Positions 8,302-18,927 are shown, counted from the first letter of the stretch. The stretch: 64,000 nucleotides of DNA from Comamonas koreensis (GCF_021026195.1 NZ_JAJNCT010000003.1:248001-312000), one strand, 5' to 3'. The notes: generated from the sequence alone by a model not told the origin. A program made the numbers and translations.

Positions 8302-9075
8302 TTACAGCAGTGGGCCGTCCTGAGCCGGGCTGAACAGATCGACCCGGTCAGTGATGATGCCGTCGGTGCCCAGGTCGATCAGGCGCTGGGCAGCCCATTC
8401 GTCGTTGACGGTGTAGCTGCTGCAGCGCAGGCCAGCGGCATGGACCTTGGCCACCAAGGCGGCATCCCAGAGTGCATGGTTGAGCACCAGTGCCTGGCAG
8501 CCCAGCTCCAGTGCCAGCTGCAGCTCAGTGTCTCCGCTGCCATCGGCCAGCTTGTCGACCAGCAGGCCGCGTGGGATATGCGCTGCCACTTCGCGGGCGC
8601 CGCGCAACGAATCGGCCTTGAACGAGGTGAAGAGCGGCGGCACCACGGTTTGCGGCCAGATGCGGTTCATCAGCGCGCCAGTGGCGCGGCCGGTTTCCAG
8701 CTCCTGGCCGGGCGTGGGCTTGATCTCTACATTGAGGTAGAGGTGGTTGGCCAGGCACCAGCGGGCGAGCGCTTCCAAGGTGGGCAGGTTTTCGCCCGCA
8801 TGGCTGCGGGAGTGCCAGCTGCCGGCATCGAGCTGGGCCAGCTCGCCCATGCTCAGATCGCTGCCGGTGCCCTGGGCATTGGTCGTGCGCTTCAGGTCTG
8901 CATCGTGCATCAGAAACAGCACGCCATCGCGGCTGAGCTTGGCATCGCATTCGAACATGCGGTAGCCGTGCGCGGCGCCCAGGCGGAAGGCGCTCATGGT
9001 GTTTTCGGGCGCCAGTTTGCCTGCGCCGCGGTGGGCCACCCAGCGTGGATAGGGCCAGTTGCTAGAAAGCGTCAT
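8302..9075 (-). CDS. ugpQ: Glycerophosphodiester phosphodiesterase
   Basis: UgpQ hydrolyses glycerophosphodiesters in the cytoplasm to glycerol-3-phosphate and an alcohol. The 257-residue product shows the GDPD signatures WVAHRGAGKLAPENT near the N-terminus (catalytic His and Glu), FECDAKLSRDGVLFLMHD (metal-binding Glu and Asp, second catalytic His) and NVEIKP. It has no signal peptide, so it is the intracellular type. The ATG at 9075 (MTLSSNWPYP) is chosen over an upstream in-frame codon at 9108 because a GAGA-type ribosome binding site precedes it and the extra residues would cross the hairpin at 9091-9128. It is the last gene of the ugp operon, as in enterobacteria, and degrades what UgpBAEC imports. 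Confidence 0.93.
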   Translation of the reverse strand: MTLSSNWPYPRWVAHRGAGKLAPENTMSAFRLGAAHGYRMFECDAKLSRDGVLFLMHDADLKRTTNAQGTGSDLSMGELAQLDAGSWHSRSHAGENLPTLEALARWCLANHLYLNVEIKPTPGQELETGRATGALMNRIWPQTVVPPLFTSFKADSLRGAREVAAHIPRGLLVDKLADGSGDTELQLALELGCQALVLNHALWDAALVAKVHAAGLRCSSYTVNDEWAAQRLIDLGTDGIITDRVDLFSPAQDGPLL

Positions 9076-9090
9076 ATCAGTCTCGATGAG

Positions 9091-9128
9091 AAAAAAGAAA
9101 AGCGCCACAAGTGCTGCACTTGGGCGCT
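9091..9128 (-). terminator. Terminator-like hairpin between ugpC and ugpQ
   Basis: On the minus strand the arms AGCGCC/GGCGCT enclose AAGTG/CACTT around a 3-base loop and are followed by TTTTCTTTTTT. It lies after ugpC and immediately before the ugpQ ribosome binding site, so it could attenuate ugpQ relative to the transporter genes. Confidence 0.7.
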
Positions 9129-9190
9129 GGTGTTCAAGGGCTCAGCTCAGGAGCCAAGGCGCGGCTGGGGTGCACATCGCCTTGCTGCGC

Positions 9191-10198
<1,008 letters not shown>

Positions 10199-10252
10199 AT
10201 GAAGGTTTCGTTGTATCGGTCAAAGATGGTGGAGGGACAAGATGGCGAGGGG

Positions 10253-11101
10253 TTACTTTTCGGTATCCACCAGACCTTTGACAAACCACTTTTGCATCAG
10301 CATCACCACCAGGGTCGGTGGCAGCATCGCCAGGATGGCCGTAGCCATCACGATATTCCAGTCCACAGCGGCTTCGCCGCCTGCCAGCATGCGCTTGATG
10401 CCGATCACCACGGGGTACATGTCTTCCGAGGTGGTCATCAGCAAGGGCCAGAGGTACTGGTTCCAGCCGTAGATGAACTGGATCACGAACAGCGCAGCGA
10501 TCGAGGTGCGCGACAGCGGCACGAGGATGTCCTTGAAAAAGCGCATTGCGCCGGCGCCGTCGATGCGTGCCGCTTCCACCAGCTCATCTGGTACCGTCAG
10601 GAAGAACTGGCGGAACAGGAAGGTGGCGGTGGCCGAGGCGATCAGCGGCAGGGTCAGACCGGCGTAGCTGTTGAGCAGGCCCAGTTCTGCCACGACCTTG
10701 TAGGTGGGCAAAATCCGCACTTCAACAGGCAGCATCAGGGTGAGGAAAATCGCCCAGAAGCAGATCATCTTGAAGGGGAAGCGGAAGTAGACGATGGCAA
10801 AGGCCGACAGCAGCGAGATGGCGATCTTGCCGACGGTGATGATCATCGCCACCCAGAAGCTCACCCACATCATGTGCATAACATTGGTGTTGGAGCCCAG
10901 CTTGCCGGAGCCGAACAGCGCGGCCTGGTAGTTTTCCCAGAGGTGGGCGCCAGGCAGCAGCGGCATGGGGGACTGCACGATGGCATCGGCCGTGTGGGTC
11001 GATGCGATGAAAGCCAGGTACAGCGGGAAGGCCACAATCGCCACGCCGAGCACCAGCACGGCGTGCGAGAAGAAATTGAGCCAGGGATTGCGGTCAACCA
11101 T
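10253..11101 (-). CDS. ugpE: sn-Glycerol-3-phosphate ABC transporter permease UgpE
   Basis: A 282-residue inner-membrane permease with six predicted membrane helices. The EAA loop that docks on UgpC is visible as ELVEAARIDGAGAMRFF near residues 177-193. The sequence starts MVDRNPWLNFFSHAVLVLGV and ends with the short cytoplasmic tail typical of CUT1 permeases. The start lies two bases after the ugpA stop, so translation is probably coupled. With UgpA it forms the channel for glycerol-3-phosphate and glycerophosphodiesters delivered by UgpB. Confidence 0.94.
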   Translation of the reverse strand: MVDRNPWLNFFSHAVLVLGVAIVAFPLYLAFIASTHTADAIVQSPMPLLPGAHLWENYQAALFGSGKLGSNTNVMHMMWVSFWVAMIITVGKIAISLLSAFAIVYFRFPFKMICFWAIFLTLMLPVEVRILPTYKVVAELGLLNSYAGLTLPLIASATATFLFRQFFLTVPDELVEAARIDGAGAMRFFKDILVPLSRTSIAALFVIQFIYGWNQYLWPLLMTTSEDMYPVVIGIKRMLAGGEAAVDWNIVMATAILAMLPPTLVVMLMQKWFVKGLVDTEK

Positions 11102-11103
11102 GA

Positions 11104-11985
11104 TCAGTACTGCACTTTCTTTTCAACATAGCGGAACTGAACCACGGTCAGCACAATGACGATCAGCATCAGTACGACGGACTGCGCTGCAGAGCCGCCC
11201 AGATCCAGCGCCTTGAAGCCGTCCTGGTAGACCTTGTAGACCAGGATCGAGGTCGATTGGCCTGGGCCGCCTTGTGTGGCTGCATCGATGATGCCGAAGG
11301 TGTCGAAGAACGCGTAGACGATGTTGATCACCAGCAGGAAGAAGGTGGTGGGCGACAGCAGCGGCAGCTGGATGTTCCAGAAACGGCGCCAGGGTCCGGC
11401 ACCGTCGATGGATGCGGCTTCAATCAGTGCCTTGGGGATGGACTGCAGGCCTGCGAGGAAGAACAGGAAGTTGTAGGAAATCTGCTTCCACACCGAGGCC
11501 ATGACGATCAACGCCATCGCCTGGTTGTCATTCATCATGTGGTTCCAGTTGTAGCCCAGCTTGCCCAGGTAATAGGTGACCACGCCGATGGAGGGCGAGA
11601 ACAGAAACACCCACAGCACGCCGGCAATGACGGGCGCGACAGCGTAGGGGACGATCAGCAAGGTCTTGTAGACCATAGCGAAGCGCACGATGCGGTCTGC
11701 AAAGATGGCCAGCACCAGCGAGATGGCAATGCCAGCGCCTGCGACCAGCACCGAGAACATGGCGGTGCGCTTGAAGGAATTCAGATAGGTGGGGTCGGCG
11801 AACAGGTTGCGGAAGTTATCCAGCCCGACCCATTCGGTGCTCATGCCGAAGGCGTCTTCCATCTGGAAGGACTGCAGCACAGCCTGGCCAGCGGGCCAGA
11901 AAAAGAAAATGCCAATGATCAGCAACTGCGGTGCAATCAACACCCAGGGCAGCCATTTAGAGCGGAAAAGTACGCGTTTTTCCAT
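11104..11985 (-). CDS. ugpA: sn-Glycerol-3-phosphate ABC transporter permease UgpA
   Basis: A 293-residue permease, close to the 295 residues of the E. coli protein. It has six membrane segments, beginning with [20 protein letters not shown], a periplasmic loop with [15 protein letters not shown], and the EAA loop [18 protein letters not shown] near residue 200. The ATG at 11985 ([11 protein letters not shown]) is preferred to one six codons upstream because it gives the usual family N-terminus. It follows ugpB after 110 bases that contain two hairpins, so it may be transcribed at a lower level than the binding protein. Confidence 0.93.
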   Translation of the reverse strand: MEKRVLFRSKWLPWVLIAPQLLIIGIFFFWPAGQAVLQSFQMEDAFGMSTEWVGLDNFRNLFADPTYLNSFKRTAMFSVLVAGAGIAISLVLAIFADRIVRFAMVYKTLLIVPYAVAPVIAGVLWVFLFSPSIGVVTYYLGKLGYNWNHMMNDNQAMALIVMASVWKQISYNFLFFLAGLQSIPKALIEAASIDGAGPWRRFWNIQLPLLSPTTFFLLVINIVYAFFDTFGIIDAATQGGPGQSTSILVYKVYQDGFKALDLGGSAAQSVVLMLIVIVLTVVQFRYVEKKVQY

Positions 11986-12001
11986 GATGGAGCTTAAAAA
12001 C

Positions 12002-12034
12002 AAAAAAACCGCCGGGGCTGCAGGCAGCCGCCGG
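12002..12034 (-). terminator. Attenuator-like hairpin between ugpB and ugpA
   Basis: On the minus strand CCGG-C-GGCTG, a 4-base loop and CAGCC-CCGG form a stem, followed after CGG by seven T residues. It sits after the binding-protein gene and before the permease, where many ABC operons attenuate read-through so that the binding protein is made in excess. Confidence 0.7.
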
Positions 12035-12053
12035 GCGATGGTTCATCGACTGC

Positions 12054-12079
12054 GCCAGCCCCACGCGTGCGGGGTTGGC
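12054..12079 (-). other. Second hairpin in the ugpB-ugpA gap
   Basis: Nine-base arms (GCCAACCCC and GGGGCTGGC on the minus strand, one G-U pair) flank an 8-base loop. There is no T tract, so it is more likely an mRNA 3'-end stabiliser for ugpB than a second terminator. Confidence 0.5.
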
Positions 12080-12095
12080 GACTGTGATGAAAGGA

Positions 12096-13412
12096 TTAAG
12101 GCTTGTACGACTTTTCGAAGCGAGCCAGCAGTTCGTTGCCACGGGACACGATGGCGTCCAGGGCTTCCTTGCCGGTCTTCTTGCCAGCCCAGACCTGTTC
12201 GAGTTCTTCGTCCTCGATGGTGCGGATCTGTACGTAGTTACCCAGACGGATACCACGCGAGTTGTCAGTGACCTTGCGGATCATCTGCGTCACGGCGGTG
12301 TCGGTGCCAGGGTTCTTTTGGTAGAAGCCGGACTTCTCGGTCAGCTCATAGGCAGCCATCGTCACAGGCAGGTAGCCGGTGCGCTGGTGCGAAGCGGCCT
12401 GCACCTTGGTTTGTGACAGGAACTCGAAGAACTTGGCAACGCCCTTGTATTCTTCCGACTTCTTGCCCGCCATCACCCACAGCGATGCGCCACCGATCAC
12501 GGTGTTCTGGGGTGCGCCCTTGACATCAGGGTAGTAAGGCAGCGCAGCCAGGCCGTAGGCGAACTTGGCGTTCTTGGCCACGTCGCCGTAGAAACCGGAC
12601 GAGGTCTGGATCATCGCGCATTCACCGGCGGTGAACGACGCCTGGGCGGTGGAAGCACGGCCCTTGTAGACAAACTCACCGGCCTTGGCTGCAGCGGCCA
12701 GGTTGTCGATGTGCTTGACGTGCAGCGGCGAGTTGAGCTTGAGGCGGGCCTTGTAGCCGTTGGCCGAGAGGCCGTTTTGCTCGGTCGCGAACTCGACGTT
12801 GTGCCAGGTGGAGAAGGACTCCAGCTGAGTCCAGCCTTGCCATGCCAGGGTCATCGGGCAGCTGTGGCCGCTTTCCTTGAGCTTCTTGGCAGCAGCGAAC
12901 ACCTCAGGCCAGGTGGTGGGCGCCTTTTCCGCGTCCAGGCCAGCCTTCTTGAAGGCGTCCTTGTTGTAATAGAAGATGGTCGTCGAGCTGTTGAACGGGA
13001 AGCTCAGCATCTGGCCGTTGGGCGCGGTGTAGTAACCGGCCACGGCGGGGATGTAAGCCTTGGGATCGAAGGACACGCCGGCGTCCGACATCACCTTGCC
13101 CACAGGCACGGTAGCACCCTTGGAAGCCATCATCGTGGCGGTGCCCACTTCAAACACTTGCAGGATGTGGGGCGCATTGCCCGAGCGGAAAGCCGCGATC
13201 GCTGCAGTCATCGATTCGTCGTACACACCCTTGAAGGTGGGCACAATCTTGTATTCCTTCTGGCTGTCGTTGAACTCCTTGGCCAGGTCGTTGACCCATT
13301 CGTTGTTCACGGCGGTCATGGAGTGCCACCATTGGATCTCGGTGACGGCATGGGCGGACAGGCTGGTAGTGGCTGCAATACCGGCAGCGATGACCAAACG
13401 CTTGAAGTGCAT
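12096..13412 (-). CDS. ugpB: sn-Glycerol-3-phosphate-binding periplasmic protein UgpB
   Basis: A 438-residue family-1 solute-binding protein. The signal peptide MHFKRLVIAAGIAATTSLSA is cleaved near AHA, giving a mature N-terminus VTEIQWWHSM, the typical UgpB start. Further family features are LAKEFNDSQKEYKIVPTFKG, SGNAPHILQVFEVGTATMM and LPYYPDVKGAPQNTVIGGAS. The length matches the E. coli protein (438). The ATG at 13412 follows TAGGAG at good spacing. It is the first gene of the ugp operon and binds glycerol-3-phosphate or glycerophosphocholine in the periplasm. In enterobacteria the operon is PhoB-controlled. No convincing Pho box in the right orientation is seen directly upstream. Confidence 0.94.
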   Translation of the reverse strand: MHFKRLVIAAGIAATTSLSAHAVTEIQWWHSMTAVNNEWVNDLAKEFNDSQKEYKIVPTFKGVYDESMTAAIAAFRSGNAPHILQVFEVGTATMMASKGATVPVGKVMSDAGVSFDPKAYIPAVAGYYTAPNGQMLSFPFNSSTTIFYYNKDAFKKAGLDAEKAPTTWPEVFAAAKKLKESGHSCPMTLAWQGWTQLESFSTWHNVEFATEQNGLSANGYKARLKLNSPLHVKHIDNLAAAAKAGEFVYKGRASTAQASFTAGECAMIQTSSGFYGDVAKNAKFAYGLAALPYYPDVKGAPQNTVIGGASLWVMAGKKSEEYKGVAKFFEFLSQTKVQAASHQRTGYLPVTMAAYELTEKSGFYQKNPGTDTAVTQMIRKVTDNSRGIRLGNYVQIRTIEDEELEQVWAGKKTGKEALDAIVSRGNELLARFEKSYKP

Positions 13413-13904
13413 GAATGCTCCTAGGGGTTTATAAAACGCTCAAAAACGAATCGTATGTGGCGTTTGTGAATGTTCTGTGACGTTGTGGCATATCCGCTGG
13501 TTTTAGGCAACTGGGGAAAGCCAGCGCCCGTCCGCACAGCGTCAACAAATACAAGGCGTTACGATTGTAGTTCAGCCACCATTCGTAATCGAGAGAAAAG
13601 TGTAACCTTAGGGGTTTAGAGGCGACACGGCTTAGGGGTTGTCACATGGGACTGTCAAACAGCTGTGGTAGGGGCGGTCTGCCGCTTCGAAATGCTCAAT
13701 TTCGATCAAATAAGAAAAAATTGGAAAAAGCGGACACTGACGCAAGCTGCCACTGGCCAGGGAAGATGCAGCCGGGCAAAGCCAGACTGCGGCGTACCAT
13801 GTTTTAAAAGGGGTAGCCATGCGTGCAAGCCCGGTGTCATAAAATCGGTGGCCCCACTGCTTACCCATAAAAGGGAGCGCCCGCTCCCGTACAGGTCCCC
13901 ACAC
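13413..13904. promoter_or_regulatory. Divergent control region between ugpB and the DUF3683 oxidoreductase gene
   Basis: A 492-base intergenic region, AT-rich near its centre (13500-13760) compared with its flanks. It holds two nearby copies of TTAGGGGTT (13608-13616 and 13632-13640), a third TAGGGGTT that is just the complement of the ugpB ribosome binding site, and a Pho-box-like pair of repeats at 13652-13669. No open frame with coding character is seen. Near its right end CGGGAGCGGGCGCTCCCG-type dyads (13873-13891) could form a leader hairpin for the rightward gene. Confidence 0.5.
13652..13669 (+). promoter_or_regulatory. Pho-box-like direct repeat (weak candidate)
   Basis: CTGTCAA-ACAG-CTGTGGT has two CTGT-type 7-mers whose starts are 11 bases apart, as in PhoB sites (CTGTCAT, 4 bases, CTGTCAT). 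Three of fourteen repeat positions differ. It points rightward, toward the oxidoreductase gene, not toward ugpB, so a role in ugp control is doubtful. Confidence 0.25.
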
Positions 13905-16900
13905 ATGAACGCACCGATTGCGCTGGCAAGCTTGCAAGCACAGGTTGACGGGCCCGCCCGTCTCCGCGAGATCCCCTACAACTACACCTCGTTCTCCGAC
14001 CGCGAAATCGTGATTCGCCTGCTGGGCTCGCAGGCCTGGGATCTGCTGGACCAGCTGCGTCAGGAGCGCAAGACGGGCCGCTCGGCCCGCATGCTCTACG
14101 AGGTGATGGGTGATATCTGGGTCGTGCAGCGCAATCCCTATCTGCAGGACGACCTGCTGCACAACCCCGGCCGCCGCAAGCAGCTGGTGGAAGCGCTGGA
14201 GCACCGCCTGGCCGAGGTGCAAAAGCGCCGTGCGCCTGCCGAGGACCCGGCGCGCGATGCCTTGGTGGGGCAGCTGATTGCAGCAGCGCAGGTGGCGGTG
14301 TCCGAGTTCGACACCACCTTGCAGGAGGCTACCGAGCTGCGCCGCAAGGTGCTGCGCACCTTCAAGCCGCTGACCGCGAAGGACAATGTCAAGTTCGACG
14401 GCCTCTCGCGCGTGAGCCATGTGACCGACGCGACCGACTGGCGCGTCGAGTACCCGTTTGTCGTGTTGACGCCCGACACAGAGGAAGAAATGGCCGTGCT
14501 GGTCAAGGCCTGTATCGACCTGGGGCTGACCATCGTGCCCCGCGGAGGTGGCACCGGATACACCGGCGGCGCCATTCCGCTGAGCTGGCGCAGTGCCGTC
14601 ATCAACACCGAGAAGCTGGAGAAGATGTCCGAGGTGGAGATGGTGTCGCTGCCGGGCATCGACCACCCGGTGCCCACCGTCTGGTCGCAGGCCGGCGTGG
14701 TGACCCAGCGCGTGGCCGATGCCGCCGAGCGTGGTGGTTTTGTGTTTGCAGTCGATCCGACGTCGATCGAGGCCTCGTGCATCGGCGGCAACATCGCGAT
14801 GAATGCTGGCGGAAAGAAGGCGGTGCTCTGGGGCACGGCGCTGGACAACCTGGCCAGCTGGCGCATGGTCACGCCCGATGCGCAGTGGCTGGAAGTCACG
14901 CGCCTGGACCACAACCTGGGCAAGATCCACGACGCCGAAATGGCCAGCTTCGAGCTGAAATACCTGGAGGCCGACGGCAAGACCCTGGTGCGCACCGAGC
15001 GCCTGGACATTCCCGGCTACAAGTTCCGCAAGGAAGGCCTGGGCAAGGATGTCACCGACAAGTTCCTCTCGGGCCTGCCGGGCATCCAGAAAGAGGGCTG
15101 TGACGGCCTGATCACCAGCGCGCGCTGGGTGGTGCACCGCATGCCGTCGCACACCCGTACCGTCTGCCTGGAGTTCTTTGGCAATGCGAAGGATGCCGTG
15201 CCCTCGATCGTCGAGATCAAGGACTATATGTTTGGCGAGCAAAAGCGCTGCGGCGTGTTGCTGGCCGGGCTGGAGCACCTGGATGACCGCTACCTGAAGG
15301 CGGTGGGCTATGCCACCAAGAGCAAGAAACATGGCGGCCTGCCCAAGATGGTGCTGTTTGGCGACATCGTGGGCGACAACCCCGATGAAGTGGCACGCGT
15401 GACCAGCGAAGTGGTGCGCATTGCCAACTCGCGCAGCGGCGAAGGCTTTATCGCCATCAGCCCTGAGGCACGCAAGAAATTCTGGCTGGACCGCAAGCGC
15501 ACGGCGGCCATCAGCCGCCATACCAACGCCTTCAAGATCAATGAAGACGTGGTGATTCCGCTGCCCCGCATGGCCGAGTACACCGACGGCATCGAGCGCA
15601 TCAACATCGAGCTGTCGCTGAACAACAAGATCAAGCTGTGCGACGCGCTGCACGACTTTTTTGCCAAGGGCAAGCTGCCACTGGGCAAGCAGGACGATGC
15701 CAACGATATTCCATCGGCCGAGCTGCTGGAAGACCGCGTCGCGCAAGCGCTGGTGCTGCTGACCGAGGTGCGCAACCGCTGGCAGGGCTGGCTCGATGGC
15801 GTGGCCGAGCAGTTCCGCCAGCTGCAGGACCACAGCCTGCGCGCCAGCTGGAAGAACGACCTGCGCGCGCCGCTGGCCACCATCTTTGCCGGCTCGGCCT
15901 ACCAGCCGATCATGGACGAGGTCATTGCCATCCACCAGCGCGTGCTCAAAGGCCGCGTGTTTGTGGCGCTGCACATGCATGCCGGCGACGGCAATGTGCA
16001 CACCAATCTGCCGGTCAACAGCGATGACTATGAAATGCTGACCACCGCGCATGCCGCCGTGGCCCGCATCATGGCGCTGGCGCGTAGCCTGGACGGCGTG
16101 ATCTCTGGTGAGCATGGCATCGGCATCACCAAGCTGGAGTTCTTGAGCGACGACGAGCTGCGCCCGTTTGCCGAGTACAAGGCCAAGATTGATCCGCACG
16201 GCCACTTCAACAAGGGCAAGCTGCTGCGCCCCGAAGAGCGCCGACTGCTGCTGGAGCAGACCTATGCCGGCGACAAATCGCGCAAGTCGCTGATGTATGC
16301 CGATCTGACCAATGCCTACACGCCATCGTTCGGCCTGATGGGGCATGAGTCGCTGATCATGCAGCAAAGCCATATCGGCGCGATTGCCGACTCGGTCAAG
16401 GACTGCCTGCGCTGCGGCAAGTGCAAGCCGGTCTGCGCCACCCATGTGCCGCGCGCCAATCTGCTCTACAGCCCGCGCAACAAGATTCTGGCCACTTCGC
16501 TGCTGGTCGAGGCCTTCCTCTACGAAGAGCAGACACGCCGTGGCGTGTCGATCCGCCACTGGCAAGAGTTCGAAGACGTCTCCGACCACTGCACGGTCTG
16601 CCACAAGTGCGCCACGCCTTGCCCGGTCAAGATCGACTTTGGCGATGTGACGATGAACATGCGCAACCTGCTGCGGCAGATGGGCAAGAAGAGCTTCCGT
16701 CCGGGCAACAAGGTGGCCATGGCCATGCTCAACGCGACCAACCCCGACACCATCAAGCTGCTGCGCAAGACCATGGTGGGCGTGGGCTTCAAGGCCCAGC
16801 GCCTGGCGGTCGATGTGCTCAAGGGCTTTGGCAAGCGCCAGACCGCGCACCCACCCGCCAGCGTGGGCACGGCACCGCTCAAGGAGCAGGTGATCCACTT

Positions 16901-17816
16901 CGTCAACAAGAAGTTGCCCGGTGGACTGCCCAAGCAGACGGCGCGCGCGCTGCTTGATATCGAGAACAAGGACTACGTGCCCATCATCCGGGACCCGAAG
17001 GCCACCACCTCGGAGACCGAGGCGGTGTTCTATTTCCCTGGATGCGGCTCCGAGCGCCTGTTCAGCCAGGTGGGCTTGGCCACGCAGGCCATGCTCTGGC
17101 ACGCCGGTGTGCAGACCGTGCTGCCGCCGGGCTACCTATGCTGCGGTTATCCCCAGCGCGGCTCGGGCCAGTTCGACAAGGCCGAGAAGATGATCACCGA
17201 CAACCGGGTGCTTTTCCACCGCGTGGCCACGACCTTGAACTACCTGGACATCAAGACCGTGGTGGTGAGCTGCGGCACCTGCTACGACCAGCTGCAAGGC
17301 TACCAGTTCGACAAGATCTTCCCCGGCTGCCGCATCATCGACATCCATGAATACCTGCTGGAAAAGGGTGTGACCTTGCAGGGCAAGAGCTCCTACCTTT
17401 ACCACGACCCCTGCCACACGCCGATGAAGCAGCAGGACCCGATGAAGACCGTCAAGGCCCTGGTGGGTGACAACGTGCTCAAGAGCGAGCGCTGCTGCGG
17501 TGAATCGGGCACCTTGGGCGTGACCCGGCCCGATATCTCCACGCAGATCCGCTTTCGCAAGACCGAAGAAATCCGCAAGGGCGAAGCGCAGCTGCGCGAG
17601 TCAGGCCAGGTGGAGGCTAAGGAGAACGTCAAGATCCTGACCAGCTGCCCGAGCTGCCTGCAGGGACTGAACCGCTACCAGGGCGACCTGCAGAACGGGC
17701 TGCTCGAAGCCGATTACATCGTCGTTGAGATGGCGCGCGAGATCCTGGGTGAGAATTGGATGCCCGAGTACGTGCAGCGCGCCAACAACGGCGGCATCGA
17801 ACGGGTGCTGGTATGA
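13905..17816 (+). CDS. DUF3683 FAD/FMN and Fe-S oxidoreductase, large D-2-hydroxyacid dehydrogenase-like fusion
   Basis: A 1303-residue fusion. In order: an N-terminal DUF3683-type region ([20 protein letters not shown]), a FAD-binding PCMH/FAD_binding_4 domain with [11 protein letters not shown] (about residue 212), a FAD-oxidase C-terminal domain with [13 protein letters not shown] (about 690) and [12 protein letters not shown] (about 730), two 4Fe-4S clusters ([14 protein letters not shown] from Cys834, [13 protein letters not shown] from Cys896), and two CCG domains (CCGYP near 1079, CCGESG near 1197). The GlcD/Dld-like half plus GlpC-like half resembles YdiJ, a D-2-hydroxyglutarate dehydrogenase, but is about 280 residues longer. 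It probably oxidises a D-2-hydroxyacid and passes electrons toward quinone. The substrate cannot be told from sequence. The ATG at 13905 is chosen because earlier in-frame codons give non-family sequence. Confidence 0.88.
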   Translation: MNAPIALASLQAQVDGPARLREIPYNYTSFSDREIVIRLLGSQAWDLLDQLRQERKTGRSARMLYEVMGDIWVVQRNPYLQDDLLHNPGRRKQLVEALEHRLAEVQKRRAPAEDPARDALVGQLIAAAQVAVSEFDTTLQEATELRRKVLRTFKPLTAKDNVKFDGLSRVSHVTDATDWRVEYPFVVLTPDTEEEMAVLVKACIDLGLTIVPRGGGTGYTGGAIPLSWRSAVINTEKLEKMSEVEMVSLPGIDHPVPTVWSQAGVVTQRVADAAERGGFVFAVDPTSIEASCIGGNIAMNAGGKKAVLWGTALDNLASWRMVTPDAQWLEVTRLDHNLGKIHDAEMASFELKYLEADGKTLVRTERLDIPGYKFRKEGLGKDVTDKFLSGLPGIQKEGCDGLITSARWVVHRMPSHTRTVCLEFFGNAKDAVPSIVEIKDYMFGEQKRCGVLLAGLEHLDDRYLKAVGYATKSKKHGGLPKMVLFGDIVGDNPDEVARVTSEVVRIANSRSGEGFIAISPEARKKFWLDRKRTAAISRHTNAFKINEDVVIPLPRMAEYTDGIERINIELSLNNKIKLCDALHDFFAKGKLPLGKQDDANDIPSAELLEDRVAQALVLLTEVRNRWQGWLDGVAEQFRQLQDHSLRASWKNDLRAPLATIFAGSAYQPIMDEVIAIHQRVLKGRVFVALHMHAGDGNVHTNLPVNSDDYEMLTTAHAAVARIMALARSLDGVISGEHGIGITKLEFLSDDELRPFAEYKAKIDPHGHFNKGKLLRPEERRLLLEQTYAGDKSRKSLMYADLTNAYTPSFGLMGHESLIMQQSHIGAIADSVKDCLRCGKCKPVCATHVPRANLLYSPRNKILATSLLVEAFLYEEQTRRGVSIRHWQEFEDVSDHCTVCHKCATPCPVKIDFGDVTMNMRNLLRQMGKKSFRPGNKVAMAMLNATNPDTIKLLRKTMVGVGFKAQRLAVDVLKGFGKRQTAHPPASVGTAPLKEQVIHFVNKKLPGGLPKQTARALLDIENKDYVPIIRDPKATTSETEAVFYFPGCGSERLFSQVGLATQAMLWHAGVQTVLPPGYLCCGYPQRGSGQFDKAEKMITDNRVLFHRVATTLNYLDIKTVVVSCGTCYDQLQGYQFDKIFPGCRIIDIHEYLLEKGVTLQGKSSYLYHDPCHTPMKQQDPMKTVKALVGDNVLKSERCCGESGTLGVTRPDISTQIRFRKTEEIRKGEAQLRESGQVEAKENVKILTSCPSCLQGLNRYQGDLQNGLLEADYIVVEMAREILGENWMPEYVQRANNGGIERVLV

Positions 17817-18280
17817 CGGCGGCCACCGCCAACCCCGACTGCCCGCTGTGCCAGACCGAGGGCGGACGCCTGGTCTGGCAGGGCGCCCGGGGTGGCGCGC
17901 TGCTGCGCGTCATCCATGCCGACGAGGCCGGTTTCCCCGCCTTCTACCGCGTGGTCTGGGGCGCGCATGTGGCCGAGCTGTCGGATCTGTCCGAGTCCGA
18001 GCGTCAGTGGTGCATGGATGCGGTGATGGCGGTAGAGCTGGCGCTGCGCGCCCTGGAGCCCGCACCAGCCAAGATCAACCTGGCCACTCTGGGCAACATG
18101 GTGCCGCATCTGCACTGGCATGTGATTGCACGCTATGCGGAGGACAGCCATTTCCCTGCGCCCGTCTGGGCGGTGGCCCAGCGCCCGCGCAATGCCGGAC
18201 TGGAAGCGGCGCTGGCCGCGCAACTGCCAGCAGCCGAGGCGCGTATGCAGGCGGCGCTGGAGCGCCTGAGTACGGCATAA
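17813..18280 (+). CDS. HIT-family hydrolase
   Basis: A 155-residue histidine-triad protein whose start overlaps the preceding stop (ATGA), implying translational coupling with the oxidoreductase. The triad is HLHWHVIAR, about residues 102-110, with the central histidine as the nucleotidyl acceptor. An N-terminal CPLC pair (residues 10-13) may help bind zinc, as in other HIT proteins. HIT enzymes hydrolyse nucleotide phosphoramidates or dinucleoside polyphosphates. The specific substrate is unknown. The preference for 17813 rests on the overlap and on the [13 protein letters not shown] start. Confidence 0.9.
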   Translation: MTAATANPDCPLCQTEGGRLVWQGARGGALLRVIHADEAGFPAFYRVVWGAHVAELSDLSESERQWCMDAVMAVELALRALEPAPAKINLATLGNMVPHLHWHVIARYAEDSHFPAPVWAVAQRPRNAGLEAALAAQLPAAEARMQAALERLSTA

Positions 18281-18282
18281 TT

Positions 18283-18300
18283 GCTATTGTTTTTGATAGC
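18283..18300. repeat. Short intergenic palindrome GCTAT-N8-ATAGC (copy 1)
   Basis: GCTAT and ATAGC arms flank TGTTTTTG just after the HIT gene stop. The same arm sequences recur at 18862-18880 and 29813-29829, each time between genes, suggesting a dispersed family of small palindromes. Confidence 0.6.
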
Positions 18301-18383
18301 ACGGCGCTGCCTTGCATGGCCCGCCCTGCGTTCATCTGGGCCTGGGCCTGCGGGCCGCTGCGCCTGGTTTGCAAAGGATTGAC

Positions 18384-18800
18384 ATGGCTGGCTTGAACCA
18401 GGATACCCCCACCCCAACCGCACTGACCGTGCATGGCGCAAGCCGCGTGCTGGAAGTGCAATACGCCGATGGCGCGGCCTTTCGTCTGCCTTTTGAGCTG
18501 CTGCGCGTGTACTCGCCCTCGGCCGAAGTGCAGGGCCATGGCCCGGGGCAGGAAGTGCTGCAGACCGGCAAGCGCGATGTGACCATCGTTGCGGTGGAGC
18601 CGGTGGGCAACTACGCCATCAAGCCCATCTTCTCGGACGGCCATGAAAGCGGCCTCTACAGCTGGCAGTACCTCTACGAGCTGGGCAGCCGCCAAAGCGA
18701 GCTCTGGCAGGACTACCTGGACCGCCTGCAGGCAGCAGGTGTCGACCGCGACCAGCCCATGCCCGGCAAGGCGGGCAGCGCCTGCGGACACCAGCACTGA
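18384..18800 (+). CDS. DUF971 domain protein (gamma-butyrobetaine hydroxylase-like N-terminal domain)
   Basis: A 138-residue protein with the DUF971 pattern: LTVHGASRVLEVQYADG, FRLPFELLRVYSPSAEVQGHG, a central VAVEPVGNYAIKPIFSDGHESGLYSW and LYELGSR. The domain forms the N-terminal part of gamma-butyrobetaine hydroxylases, but stand-alone bacterial versions are linked to Fe-S or ubiquinone genes by context. The Mrp/ApbC partner domain is absent. The ATG at 18384 follows AAAGGA. It precedes ubiE in the same direction, so co-expression with the ubiquinone genes is plausible. The biochemical role is not established. Confidence 0.82.
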   Translation: MAGLNQDTPTPTALTVHGASRVLEVQYADGAAFRLPFELLRVYSPSAEVQGHGPGQEVLQTGKRDVTIVAVEPVGNYAIKPIFSDGHESGLYSWQYLYELGSRQSELWQDYLDRLQAAGVDRDQPMPGKAGSACGHQH

Positions 18801-18861
18801 GCCAGCGCTGGCCCTTATCACTGAATGGCGACGCGGTCATTCGGAAAAATTTTGTATTTAA

Positions 18862-18880
18862 AGCTATTAAACTTATAGCT
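18862..18880. repeat. Short intergenic palindrome AGCTAT-N7-ATAGCT (copy 2)
   Basis: Six-base arms AGCTAT and ATAGCT flank TAAACTT in the DUF971-ubiE gap. It matches the arms of the copies at 18283 and 29813. Confidence 0.6.
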
Positions 18881-18927
18881 CTGAGTATTCGCCATCATTG
18901 GCTTTGGGCGTTTTATGCATTGAACTG

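Noticed and set aside
13632-17102. A minus-strand open frame of more than 1100 codons opposite the DUF3683 gene.
   Set aside because: It is in antisense to a gene with clear motifs, has a composition typical of GC-rich antisense frames (many His, Gln, Leu, Ala) and no family identity.
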